DNA of 40,849 nucleotides, taken from Shewanella oncorhynchi (GTDB lineage: Bacteria; Pseudomonadota; Gammaproteobacteria; Enterobacterales; Shewanellaceae). The DNA lies in NCBI RefSeq assembly GCF_012584455.1, contig NZ_JABAEB010000022.1, forward strand, positions 1 through 40,849, written 5' to 3'. The notes beneath the pieces were generated by a model. That model had not been told where the DNA came from, ran no database searches, and saw only the letters and a list, made by a program, of their open reading frames with translations. Position 1 is the stretch's first letter; every line of letters starts with the position of its first letter. This document shows, one piece after another, positions 8,768-16,379 of the stretch. The position numbers were made by a program, and so were the translations under genes.

Positions 8768-9804
8768 AGGACTGATTCCAAATTAATCGCCTGATTTATA
8801 TCTGTTATGTTAATAGTCTTTGTAGGCATTGTTGGCGACTGAAGGGGGCAAAGACTTTCCATGTAATGATGAAATACACTCTGCAAACTAGGAGGTTCAA
8901 TAGAAAAATCCCCCGCGGGCACTTTTTGTAATAAGTGATTTAACACGGCTGACTTTTGCTCCTGTGGCACGGCTAGTGTGAGTCCCTGCCCCGCATTTGC
9001 CTTAACACATGCCGCTAAAATGGGATCCGCGAGCAATGCTTGCCTTTGAGTATTAGATAGAAAATGCAACAAGATATGATTTGGCAACTGAGTCGCCGCC
9101 CTCAGGGAGGTTAAGCTTCCCGAAGCTAACATTCGTCCTCGACCTAAGATCAAAGCGCGATCCATCTGATCTTGCACTAATCCCAACTCATGGGTACTGA
9201 TAATAATGGCGCAGCCCTGCGCCCTGAGCTGAGCGATTTTTTGATACAGGAAAGCCGATGCCAAGGGATCTAAGCCAACTGTCGGTTCATCGAGTAACAG
9301 TACCTTAGGCTCAGCCAATATCGCCTGCGCGAGCCCAAGACGTTGCCGCATCCCCTTAGAAAAAGTACTCAAACGCTTATCTTTAGCGGCCTCTAAACCA
9401 AATTCAGCAAGTAATTCATGTACTTTAGGCAAGGCAACGCCCTTAAGCTTAGCGAAATATCGCAGCAGCTCATTGGCGGTCATATTGTCATAAAAACTCA
9501 CATTTTCAGGCAAATAGCCTAAGGACAAACTCTGTCTGGCATTCATACTTCCGACACTATGACCTTGAACTTGGAGCAGGCCACTTGTGGGGGTAAGTAA
9601 TCCCAAAATAAGCTTGAGTAACGTAGATTTACCCGCACCATTATGCCCAAGGAGTGCGATCACTTGACCCGCTAACACCTCAAAACTCACATCATCCAGT
9701 GCCTTAAACTTGCCATAGCATTTACTGATATTTGTCGCTTTAACAACCACATCAGCATTCACTACAGGCTTATTCGCTGAGCAGGTCAAAGTTTGATGAT
9801 TCAT
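8764..9804 (-). CDS. nosF: ABC transporter ATPase, NosF-like
   Basis: Cytosolic ATPase partner of NosY. Visible motifs in order are Walker A GHNGAGKST, the Q-loop region LGYLPENVSFYDN, the signature FSKGMRQRLGLAQ, Walker B VLLLDEPTVGLD and the switch STHEL. All catalytic residues are intact. At 346 aa it is somewhat longer than usual NosF (about 300), because of extra residues at both ends, including a C-terminal tail after the HHYMESL segment. The ATG overlaps the nosD stop by ATGA and the TGA overlaps the nosY start by ATGA. It belongs to the sirA operon and presumably energises a NosDFY complex serving copper or sulfur delivery. Confidence 0.9.
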   Translation of the reverse strand: MNHQTLTCSANKPVVNADVVVKATNISKCYGKFKALDDVSFEVLAGQVIALLGHNGAGKSTLLKLILGLLTPTSGLLQVQGHSVGSMNARQSLSLGYLPENVSFYDNMTANELLRYFAKLKGVALPKVHELLAEFGLEAAKDKRLSTFSKGMRQRLGLAQAILAEPKVLLLDEPTVGLDPLASAFLYQKIAQLRAQGCAIIISTHELGLVQDQMDRALILGRGRMLASGSLTSLRAATQLPNHILLHFLSNTQRQALLADPILAACVKANAGQGLTLAVPQEQKSAVLNHLLQKVPAGDFSIEPPSLQSVFHHYMESLCPLQSPTMPTKTINITDINQAINLESVL

Positions 9805-11093
9805 CGCGAACCTCCATCAATCAGTACATGCGCGCCACTTTGCATTAGGGGAAAACTATCACTTATACCGCTCGTCACTTGGGGCTTAAATTGGCGTTCC
9901 ACCCAACGCAGTAACAACACAACGGGGCTTTCCATCAACAGTTTGGCTTCAGGATAAAGCCAAAACAGTTTATCTAAACTGTCATTCGGCCTATGGACAA
10001 TATCCCCGAATCCATCGCCATTCAGATCCCAACCTTGATATTCCGACCAGTAATTCCCCTGCCCCAGATAACTCCATTCAAGTTGGCTTTCACCGACATA
10101 TTTGACTTGGGTTTGATTGGCCATAATACGATTATGCCAAAGGCGATTTTCCTCTCCGCCCATGGCCATACTGATCCCGGTATCGCTGTGGCTAAACTCG
10201 TTATCTTGAATACGGTTATGTTGAGCAGCGTAAATAAAAATACCTTTCCCCTCATTGCCAAGCTCCACAGTGCCCTTAGGGTTATGGATTTGACTCGCAA
10301 CATTGGCTTGCACATGGGATGCCTCAGTAATGTTGAGCAAAATGCCAAAGTCCCGCGCCTGAGTCACACGGTTGTGGTGCAGGTAAATATGGGTTGAATT
10401 CATTAGGGCATAACCGCCATCGACGGCAATCGCTTGGTTTTGCCACGCTTCGTCGGCTTGGGTATACATGTAGTGAATACCATATTGCAGCTTAGTGAAT
10501 TGATTTTCATAAATGCGGCTGTGGGTAACGGACTCTAAATACACACCATCACGGACAAAAATGAGCTGATTTCGGTCAATTTGTGGCGAATTAACATGCT
10601 TAAGATAAATGCCATCACCCCGATCAAGCACATGAATGGCGCCGTTACCACTAATACTATTGTTCGTGATGGTGGGCGAGTTTAGCTGTTCGCCATAAAT
10701 ACCAAAACCATCACCCACCAAGCGGTTTCCCTTAATCAGCACATTATCCGCCCCTTTTTTGAGTAAAATGGCGGCATCACGGTAATACAGATCCCGTCCC
10801 CAGTGGCGGATATTGAGCCCCTCAATACTCACCTGAGGCGCCTCAATGACCAACGCACTGCCTTGGCGCAGTGCATCTAATGTCGCGCCTATTTCCCCCT
10901 TTAGCGAAATGGATTGCGTCACCTTAAAGGAGCCTTCATACACCCCAGTGGCTAGCACTAAGGTGTCACCTGCTTGAGCTTTGTTAAGGGCAAGGGTGAG
11001 TGAATCTGTATCTGTTACCCGAATGAGTGCAGCCCAAGTACCGAAAGAGGCAAAGCACAGCAGCCAGATAAGGACGAGACGCAGCTTCATCAT
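9801..11093 (-). CDS. nosD: NosD-like periplasmic beta-helix protein
   Basis: Secreted right-handed parallel beta-helix protein (430 aa) of the NosD/carbohydrate-binding CASH type. The signal peptide is MMKLRLVLIWLLCFASFGTWA. It is followed by many short repeats with N-x-I/F turns, such as NRLVGDGFGIYG, NNSISGNG, NQLIFVRDGVYLES and NEFSHSDTGISMAMGG. NosD is the periplasmic part of NosDFY and is needed to fill the copper centre of N2O reductase. I place the start at the ATG at 11091-11093, behind AAGG within the nosL stop region; the longer frame would need a GTG at 11111. It is coupled to nosL upstream and nosF downstream. Without nosZ here, a role in copper-site assembly of SirA is the natural inference. 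Confidence 0.9.
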   Translation of the reverse strand: MMKLRLVLIWLLCFASFGTWAALIRVTDTDSLTLALNKAQAGDTLVLATGVYEGSFKVTQSISLKGEIGATLDALRQGSALVIEAPQVSIEGLNIRHWGRDLYYRDAAILLKKGADNVLIKGNRLVGDGFGIYGEQLNSPTITNNSISGNGAIHVLDRGDGIYLKHVNSPQIDRNQLIFVRDGVYLESVTHSRIYENQFTKLQYGIHYMYTQADEAWQNQAIAVDGGYALMNSTHIYLHHNRVTQARDFGILLNITEASHVQANVASQIHNPKGTVELGNEGKGIFIYAAQHNRIQDNEFSHSDTGISMAMGGEENRLWHNRIMANQTQVKYVGESQLEWSYLGQGNYWSEYQGWDLNGDGFGDIVHRPNDSLDKLFWLYPEAKLLMESPVVLLLRWVERQFKPQVTSGISDSFPLMQSGAHVLIDGGSR

Positions 11094-11100
11094 CACAACC

Positions 11101-11592
11101 TTATTTATCACCCGCGAGCAGTTCTAGGGTGATGTCATCAAATCTCAGCACTCGGCCACCGTATTCCTTAGCAAAGGCTTCGGCGGCGGCTTTAGTGCTA
11201 AAAGGGGCAACGGCAGGTCCCATCACAGCTTTCTTAGTCGTACCGTAAACATAGAAGGCATTTTGAGCATCAATAAAGGCGCCATCGTCTGGCTGCACCC
11301 AATCAGTCGTGCCCGCGTCATGCACCATCATGTAATCAATTTGTCTTTTATTTTCAGGCTGTAATGCAAAGTTAAACATATCGCGGCTAGAACAAAACTT
11401 AGGTACCGTTTTCTCAGCCTTGAGGTGTACTTGCCCTTTAGGTCCGGGATATTTAGTGATCACCATGCCGCATAAATGGCAACGGTCATGCTCGTGAATC
11501 ATCTCGGCTTTATGAACATGGTCTGTGGCCTCGCTTTTATTACAGCCAAATAGCAAGGGCACTAACAGCAACAATGCATAGTATTTCTTCAT
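11101..11592 (-). CDS. nosL: NosL-like copper chaperone lipoprotein
   Basis: This 163-residue lipoprotein has a signal peptide ending in the lipobox LFGC (Cys17). It carries the NosL copper motif CHLCGM at 38-43, preceded by His-rich EMIHEHDR, so Cys41 and Met43 are candidate Cu(I) ligands. NosL binds Cu(I) and hands it to the copper enzyme being assembled. NosL-like proteins also occur beside MccA-type sulfite reductases, whose catalytic heme is paired with copper. The gene starts just after a 28-codon ORF whose 3' end holds its ribosome binding site (AGGATAAATAGG). It ends beside the nosD start. No unusual substitutions are seen. Confidence 0.92.
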   Translation of the reverse strand: MKKYYALLLLVPLLFGCNKSEATDHVHKAEMIHEHDRCHLCGMVITKYPGPKGQVHLKAEKTVPKFCSSRDMFNFALQPENKRQIDYMMVHDAGTTDWVQPDDGAFIDAQNAFYVYGTTKKAVMGPAVAPFSTKAAAEAFAKEYGGRVLRFDDITLELLAGDK

Positions 11593-11597
11593 CCTAT

Positions 11598-11684
11598 TTA
11601 TCCTTTTATTAAAATATCAACGCCTCGCCAGATTCCTTGCAGGGACAGATCTTTACGGCGAGGGTTGATAGAAACGGGTTTCAT
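11598..11684 (-). CDS. 28-codon mini-ORF between the TPR gene and nosL
   Basis: The ATG at 11682-11684 overlaps the TGA of the upstream TPR gene (ATGA), and the TAA is at 11598-11600, six bases before the nosL start. The peptide begins MKPVSINPRRKD and ends ...VDILIKG. The overlap arrangement shows it is probably translated. Two readings are possible: a leader that couples TPR and nosL translation, or the scar of a deletion that removed larger genes, keeping one gene's first codons. The second is attractive because iron-sulfur and NrfD-like genes accompany sulfite reductase operons elsewhere and are missing here. I recognise no family. Confidence 0.5.
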   Translation of the reverse strand: MKPVSINPRRKDLSLQGIWRGVDILIKG

Positions 11685-12361
11685 CTTTCATTCATTTTGC
11701 TTTGTGCTTTTGCAATCGCATTATCGATTGCTTCACGGTTGATACTGTCCGCATTGTTTTTGAGCAAAAGCTGCCAATGGTCAATGGCCTCTTGGTTACG
11801 AGCATGCAAGTAAGCATCTGCCGCGAGTAACATATGGGTTTGAGGCTCAAAGGGAGAGAGTGCTAATGCTTTGGTAATCACCTGTTGGGTTTCAGGTGTC
11901 ATTTGCCGAAGCTCGCGGTAATAAAGCGCGTTAGCTTTTGCCCCTAACACTTCGGCATCTTCTCCCCCTATTTCGAGTAATTTATCCAAGGTCAGCACCG
12001 CATCTGAGTACAAACCTCCCGCATTGTAAGCCTGAGCTAATGACATAAGTGCCAAGGTGTTTTGCGGCTCACTCTGAGCCCAACGACTGGCTTTGGTGAT
12101 CTCGGCCGCGACTAAATAATCAATATTTTCATCAATCCGACCTTGATCCCAATCTCTAAAACGGCCTGTTTGACTGTAGATAGCAAGGGTAAGCAGCACT
12201 AGGACGATTCCCATCGCAAAGGGCACCTTGCTCGACATGTTTGGCAACTGTGCGATTCCCATGACTAGGTTTAGACGCATGTGATGCCAGTAAATGTAAG
12301 CAACAAACAACAGTAAACTGATGCCAATGCCTAGTCCTAAGCTCACCATTCCAGTCTCCAT
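11681..12361 (-). CDS. CcmI-like TPR membrane protein for cytochrome c maturation
   Basis: This 226-residue inner-membrane protein has two hydrophobic segments near the N-terminus (about 6-25 and 48-62). A periplasmic TPR region follows, with repeats around NTLALMSLAQAYNAGGLY, AEVLGAKANALYY and FEPQTHMLLAADAYL. The layout matches CcmI, the C-terminal half of bipartite CcmH, and NrfG-type proteins. These hold apocytochrome c for the heme ligation complex. I use the ATG at 12359-12361 with GGAGAG upstream; the longer frame starts at a TTG. Its place in the sirA operon suggests it presents SirA, perhaps its unusual CX15CH site, to the CcmF/CcmH-like pair encoded on the other strand. Confidence 0.78.
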   Translation of the reverse strand: METGMVSLGLGIGISLLLFVAYIYWHHMRLNLVMGIAQLPNMSSKVPFAMGIVLVLLTLAIYSQTGRFRDWDQGRIDENIDYLVAAEITKASRWAQSEPQNTLALMSLAQAYNAGGLYSDAVLTLDKLLEIGGEDAEVLGAKANALYYRELRQMTPETQQVITKALALSPFEPQTHMLLAADAYLHARNQEAIDHWQLLLKNNADSINREAIDNAIAKAQSKMNER

Positions 12362-12395
12362 TTCACTCTCCAAACAACTCGTTTTAGGAGCCAGA

Positions 12396-13178
12396 TTAAC
12401 CGTGTGCAGGCATCATCTTTTTATTTTTCATCTCTTTCATTTCGCTGGGTTTCTCAATATTTTTCAGTTCAATTTCAAAGATAAGTGCTGACTCAGGAGG
12501 GATAATACCTACAGCTTCAGTGCCATAAGCAAGGCTTGCTGGTACCACAAAACGGTATTTAGACCCCACAGGCATCAACTTTAATCCCTCTTCCCAAGCG
12601 GGGATCACCGACATTAATGCAAAGCGAGTGGGCTCTTTACGTCCAACCGTATTTTCAAACTCAGTCCCATCGATAAGAGTGCCAACATATTCCACTGTGA
12701 CCACATCTTCTGGATTGGGTTTATGGCCTTTACCTTGGGTTAAGACTTCGTATTGAAGACCAGATGCGGTGACTTTAACGCCAGACTTTTTTTGATTTTC
12801 AGCAAGATATGCCGCACTTGCCTTTTTAGTTTCTGCCATTTGTTTTTCAGCAACGACAGTTCTTGCGGCATTGAGTTGTTCTGCTCTTTGGTTCAGGTAG
12901 GTCAGCACTTCTTCGTCGGTTAATTGCTGTTTATCTTTAAGCGCATCCACAAAACCTTGCACGACTAAGTCGACATTCACCTCTGAACCCAATTCAACTT
13001 GGTTGTAAACTTGACCAGAAATGTAATTACCAATAGAAGCGCCAATGCTGTAGGAGGTTTTATCTGCATCGGTTTTCAGACTTGTGGCGGCAAAACAGGC
13101 TACCGAAACAAATAATGCGGCGCAGGTCGCCACTGTGATGCTTTTGGGGATAAAAGAAGTTGGCATACGTGTTTTCAT
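12396..13178 (-). CDS. Periplasmic FKBP-type peptidyl-prolyl isomerase (FkpA/Mip-like)
   Basis: 260 residues: a signal peptide (to about residue 31, ending FAA), then an N-terminal helical dimerisation domain (about 32-125, with KTSYSIGASIGNYI). A long linker helix and a C-terminal FKBP domain (about 130-243, VTVEYVGTLIDGTEFENTV ... AYGTEAVGIIPPESALIFEIEL) follow. Fold and active-site aromatic positions look intact. It catalyses proline isomerisation and chaperones periplasmic proteins. A peptidyl-prolyl isomerase also accompanies the sulfite reductase MccA in Wolinella (mccB), so folding of apo-SirA is the likely job. The C-terminal tail is Met/Lys-rich (KEMKNKKMMPAHG), which might bind metal, though that is only a guess. 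Confidence 0.9.
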   Translation of the reverse strand: MKTRMPTSFIPKSITVATCAALFVSVACFAATSLKTDADKTSYSIGASIGNYISGQVYNQVELGSEVNVDLVVQGFVDALKDKQQLTDEEVLTYLNQRAEQLNAARTVVAEKQMAETKKASAAYLAENQKKSGVKVTASGLQYEVLTQGKGHKPNPEDVVTVEYVGTLIDGTEFENTVGRKEPTRFALMSVIPAWEEGLKLMPVGSKYRFVVPASLAYGTEAVGIIPPESALIFEIELKNIEKPSEMKEMKNKKMMPAHG

Positions 13179-13263
13179 TTTATGTTCTCTACAATGTTAA
13201 CCCTGTGGGTTTCGCCTTTTGGCCCTGCAAACCAAACCGATAAAACATCGGTCCTGTGTGTTA

Positions 13264-13704
13264 CTAAGGTTTTTCTGTTACTCGACCCGACATACGCCAG
13301 CCATAAATACCATCGGCCATATGACGCACACCTGTGTAACCTAGCTTCATGGTTTCTCTCGCCGCCATATTGCTGCTGGTGCAAAGGCGGTTAGCGCAGT
13401 AAAACACCATGACTGCATCTTTATTCTTTGGAAGTAACTCTCTCCAATTCTGAACATTGAAAAAAACCGCTCCGGGGATAAAACCTTCTGCCCATATCTC
13501 CAGTGTATTTACGTCGAAAAAATAAACGCCTTGCTTGCCGACTAAGGTTTCCGCTTCCATCATCGAAATGGGATTTAATTGGATTTCGTTATAGGGCACT
13601 TCAGACATTTCTGAGCCACCACCGGCGATGACTGGCATCGCAGTCACGCCTAAGGCCAACACCATCAATATTCGGCTTACACTTTGACGAAGCATGTTAT
13701 GCAT
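13264..13704 (-). CDS. Periplasmic rhodanese-like domain protein
   Basis: This 146-residue protein has a signal peptide (about residues 1-27, ending VIA) and a single rhodanese-like domain. The loop YCANRLCTSSNMAA holds Cys103 at the expected catalytic position and a second Cys108. YFFDVNTLEIWAEGFIPGAVFF is the typical N-terminal rhodanese strand region. Such domains carry persulfide sulfur or serve as sulfur-binding partners. It is translated from the sirA operon, directly after sirA, so it could handle sulfide, persulfide or thiosulfate arising from sulfite reduction, or supply sulfur for metal-site assembly. I chose the ATG at 13702-13704; the longer frame adds ten residues ahead of an otherwise normal signal peptide. 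Confidence 0.82.
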   Translation of the reverse strand: MHNMLRQSVSRILMVLALGVTAMPVIAGGGSEMSEVPYNEIQLNPISMMEAETLVGKQGVYFFDVNTLEIWAEGFIPGAVFFNVQNWRELLPKNKDAVMVFYCANRLCTSSNMAARETMKLGYTGVRHMADGIYGWRMSGRVTEKP

Positions 13705-13721
13705 AATTAGACTCTCATATT

Positions 13722-13745
13722 CCCCGACACCCAAAGGTGTCGGGG
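13722..13745 (-). promoter_or_regulatory. Strong intra-operon hairpin just after sirA
   Basis: Perfect 10-bp stem CCCCGACACC/GGTGTCGGGG with a 4-nt loop, 21 bases after the sirA stop codon. On the minus strand no T-run follows, so it is not a standard terminator. A stable 3' hairpin here could protect the sirA message and raise its amount over the downstream maturation genes, as is known for other operons with differential expression. Confidence 0.6.
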
Positions 13746-13766
13746 ATAACTAGGACTCAAGTTAAA

Positions 13767-15833
13767 CTATATTTTCTTCGCACTCAGCGCATTACCATCA
13801 ATAATGGCTTGGGCTTGGGTCACATAGGTCAAGGCGGCATCTAAGCGTTTTTGTGAGTAACGCGCACCATGAACACCCCATGAACCATCGGCTTTAATCA
13901 GTTTGAGGACATCTTGAGCTTTATCAGTCAACAACAGCACTTGCGTCTTATCTTCTACCGATAACTTCGCCATATTGGGCGACTTATCGATGCTAATAAG
14001 GGCTTTTTCTACTTTGGCATAGGTTTCTTTCACTGGTTTTTGCCACTTCTGAACTTTGCCGTAGATTTGCTGTTGATCTTTAAAGTGCAGACCCTCACCC
14101 AACTTAGATTGGAATTGGCTATGGCAACCTTTGTTATCCACTACATCGTGATCAGAAGCGGAAGTACGAGCACAGGTCCACATCAGATCGAGGTAGTTAT
14201 GGCCATTTTCGTCCTTCGCCACAGTCCAGCCCTTAGTGGATGAGTCGCGAGACTTACCTTCAGGTGGGTTAAGCGTCTTACGCAATGGATCGACATCGAT
14301 TTTCCACATGTGCGACTTACGAACGTTGTCGAAACCGGCCATATCAGGGAACTGGATCGCGGTGAAGTTTTCACAACTACCCATGTTTGGCATATGACAG
14401 CTTTGACAAGTTTGTTTACTGTGGGTCTTGGTATTACTCGCAATTTCAGCCTGTGCTGTATGGCAATCGGTACATTCTTTGATGAGTTTGGGTTTAGTAA
14501 TACCGGATTTCCAATCACCATCAGTCACTTCGTGTGGATCATGACAGGTAGAACAACGCATACCCTTATCGTAATGAGATGAGGCAAACATTTGCGAACC
14601 TTCTGTACCACAAGATGGGCACGAAGATTTCATCTTCACGTTAAAGGCATATTCCAGTTTTTCTTTACCCTGCGGGGTTTGCGCAAGTTCTTCTACGAAG
14701 TTAAAACGCTGGTGACAACGCTCACAGTTAGAAGGCATACCACCACCGATACCGCCGTCTAAATGACCACCTGCGCCATGACACTCTTCACAGGTAATAC
14801 CGAGTGACACTGTATGTTTTTGGAGCTCTTTAGGATTACCAAGGGCGGCAAAAAACTCATCTTTAGTTTTAAAATCAAACTTAAAGGTATGGCACATCTC
14901 GCAATAGGAACTCGCAGGTTGGAATAAGAATTCCTTCTCGTATTTAGCACCATAGGAGCTCATACCCCACTGGTGTGAACCACTCGCGCCAAAATCTTCC
15001 ATTTTAGTTGGAAATTCAGGAATAACTTTCTGAATTTTCTTCGCCATTTCAGGGGTTAACCATTCAGCCCAACCACGGGAGAATTGGTTACCACCGGCGA
15101 CCATAGTGCCAGTACCATCTTTGAGTAAACCGTCTTTCACATGGAAAGTACCGCGTACTAAGTAGCTATCGATAAAGCCGTATTTGGTTCTTGGTGTTCC
15201 CACCGTCGCATAAATTGCATCAGGGGTAATGCCGTCTGGCAGGATAGAAGTATCCTTAGTGCCATACATGGTTTTGTTTAAATCGTTATCGACTTCGGGA
15301 TGACTCCCCGGAAAACGTAAGGTTTTTGAATGGCGTGAACGTTTCCACTTTTCATATTGTGGACCGTGGCACTCACCACATTTTTCAGGACCAACAAACT
15401 TATTTGGGAAATCCAAAATCGACTTGGCACCGAGGCGATATTGCAATGCCATAGGGCGATTGCCCTCTTGATGTTGGCTATATTTTTGGCTATCACCACC
15501 GTGTAAGTATTCTTCACCACGGTCACTGACCTTATAGGTTCCTTTTAAACGACCTTGCTCGGCATATTTAAATACCGGATGATTTTCAAAAAGAAAATCA
15601 AACAACTCTTTTTCCTGAACAATATAATCCTGCAGTGTTCTTACACCACGGGACTCTAGTGTTAGATCGGGATTAGCCATAATTCCCTGAGCTTCCGCAC
15701 TCTGTTGTTTATTACCATAGCCAGGCTTTACCTCGCCCGGTTTAGCATCGGATGCTATTCCGGCCACACTGACGATAGTACCTAAACAAAACAGCACGCT
15801 GAGTGCTATTTTGGATTTCCATCGTTTCATCAT
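13767..15833 (-). CDS. sirA: Octaheme cytochrome c sulfite reductase (SirA/MccA)
   Basis: Periplasmic terminal reductase that reduces sulfite to sulfide with six electrons. 688 residues with a signal peptide (about 1-27). Seven CXXCH motifs begin at residues 152, 311, 348, 370, 427, 454 and 476. The eighth heme motif is C554-X15-C570-H571, the hallmark of MccA-type enzymes. MccA carries a heme-copper active site with two cysteine copper ligands; non-heme cysteines here are Cys405, Cys408 (CPSCG) and Cys487 (MGSCENF), so the copper ligands should be among them. The ATG follows TTAGGAG. It is the first gene of the eight-gene minus operon and is divergent from its heme-ligation genes. The downstream hairpin may favour its expression. 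Family assignment is very secure. Activity on sulfite follows from homology. Confidence 0.95.
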   Translation of the reverse strand: MMKRWKSKIALSVLFCLGTIVSVAGIASDAKPGEVKPGYGNKQQSAEAQGIMANPDLTLESRGVRTLQDYIVQEKELFDFLFENHPVFKYAEQGRLKGTYKVSDRGEEYLHGGDSQKYSQHQEGNRPMALQYRLGAKSILDFPNKFVGPEKCGECHGPQYEKWKRSRHSKTLRFPGSHPEVDNDLNKTMYGTKDTSILPDGITPDAIYATVGTPRTKYGFIDSYLVRGTFHVKDGLLKDGTGTMVAGGNQFSRGWAEWLTPEMAKKIQKVIPEFPTKMEDFGASGSHQWGMSSYGAKYEKEFLFQPASSYCEMCHTFKFDFKTKDEFFAALGNPKELQKHTVSLGITCEECHGAGGHLDGGIGGGMPSNCERCHQRFNFVEELAQTPQGKEKLEYAFNVKMKSSCPSCGTEGSQMFASSHYDKGMRCSTCHDPHEVTDGDWKSGITKPKLIKECTDCHTAQAEIASNTKTHSKQTCQSCHMPNMGSCENFTAIQFPDMAGFDNVRKSHMWKIDVDPLRKTLNPPEGKSRDSSTKGWTVAKDENGHNYLDLMWTCARTSASDHDVVDNKGCHSQFQSKLGEGLHFKDQQQIYGKVQKWQKPVKETYAKVEKALISIDKSPNMAKLSVEDKTQVLLLTDKAQDVLKLIKADGSWGVHGARYSQKRLDAALTYVTQAQAIIDGNALSAKKI

Positions 15834-16379
15834 TTACTCCTAATTATCATTAGTTTTATATTTTCCACTGAACCTAACTGCTCACTGAACGACATAAACA
15901 ATTGACCAGTTACAGCATGGTGGAGGCAAAAAACCATTAAAAATCAGAGCTAGAGCACACTAAATTCCCGCTGATAAATCAAGATGAATAAAATCAATTA
16001 AAACAATTTAAATACAATAACTTACAAAATTAACGTCATTTATTTTTTAGAAGTTAAAAAGAACATTTCAGTTATAAAAAAAACTAAAAATGCATTTTAC
16101 TTTTCAAAAAACATCAAGCGTAAAAAGGAATGAATTAATAACGGATAAGATCACATTATCAAATGCAAAACTCGACTAATCTTAAAGTCAACAGTGATTA
16201 AACCTTGTGATTAAACTGACTTTTCCAATAAGGTCTTATATGTAAATTTAAAATCACAAGAAAACAACTCAAGTTTCTGAGCGAATTGAATAAAAATCAG
16301 CATATAAAAACCACACGGGTAAAATAGCCAACTGTAAAAAACTATATTACCGAGACCACATTATTCTAAGGCATAATAA
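15834..16379. promoter_or_regulatory. 546-bp divergent control region of the sulfite locus
   Basis: Strongly AT-rich, with no coding sequence. It must carry promoters for sirA (minus) and the ccmF-like gene (plus). GTGATTAAAC is directly repeated at 16194-16203 and 16207-16216. One candidate CRP site is TGTGATTAAACTGACT at 16206-16221, with a perfect left half (TGTGA) and 3 of 5 matches on the right. A perfect right half-site, TCACATT, lies at 16151-16157 with a poor partner. Anaerobic respiration genes in Shewanella commonly depend on CRP, which makes these plausible, but no site here is a full consensus. Confidence 0.4.

Noticed and set aside
16142..16157. CRP site at GGATAAGATCACATT
   Set aside because: Only the right half matches; the left half has almost no match, so it is not listed as a separate site.
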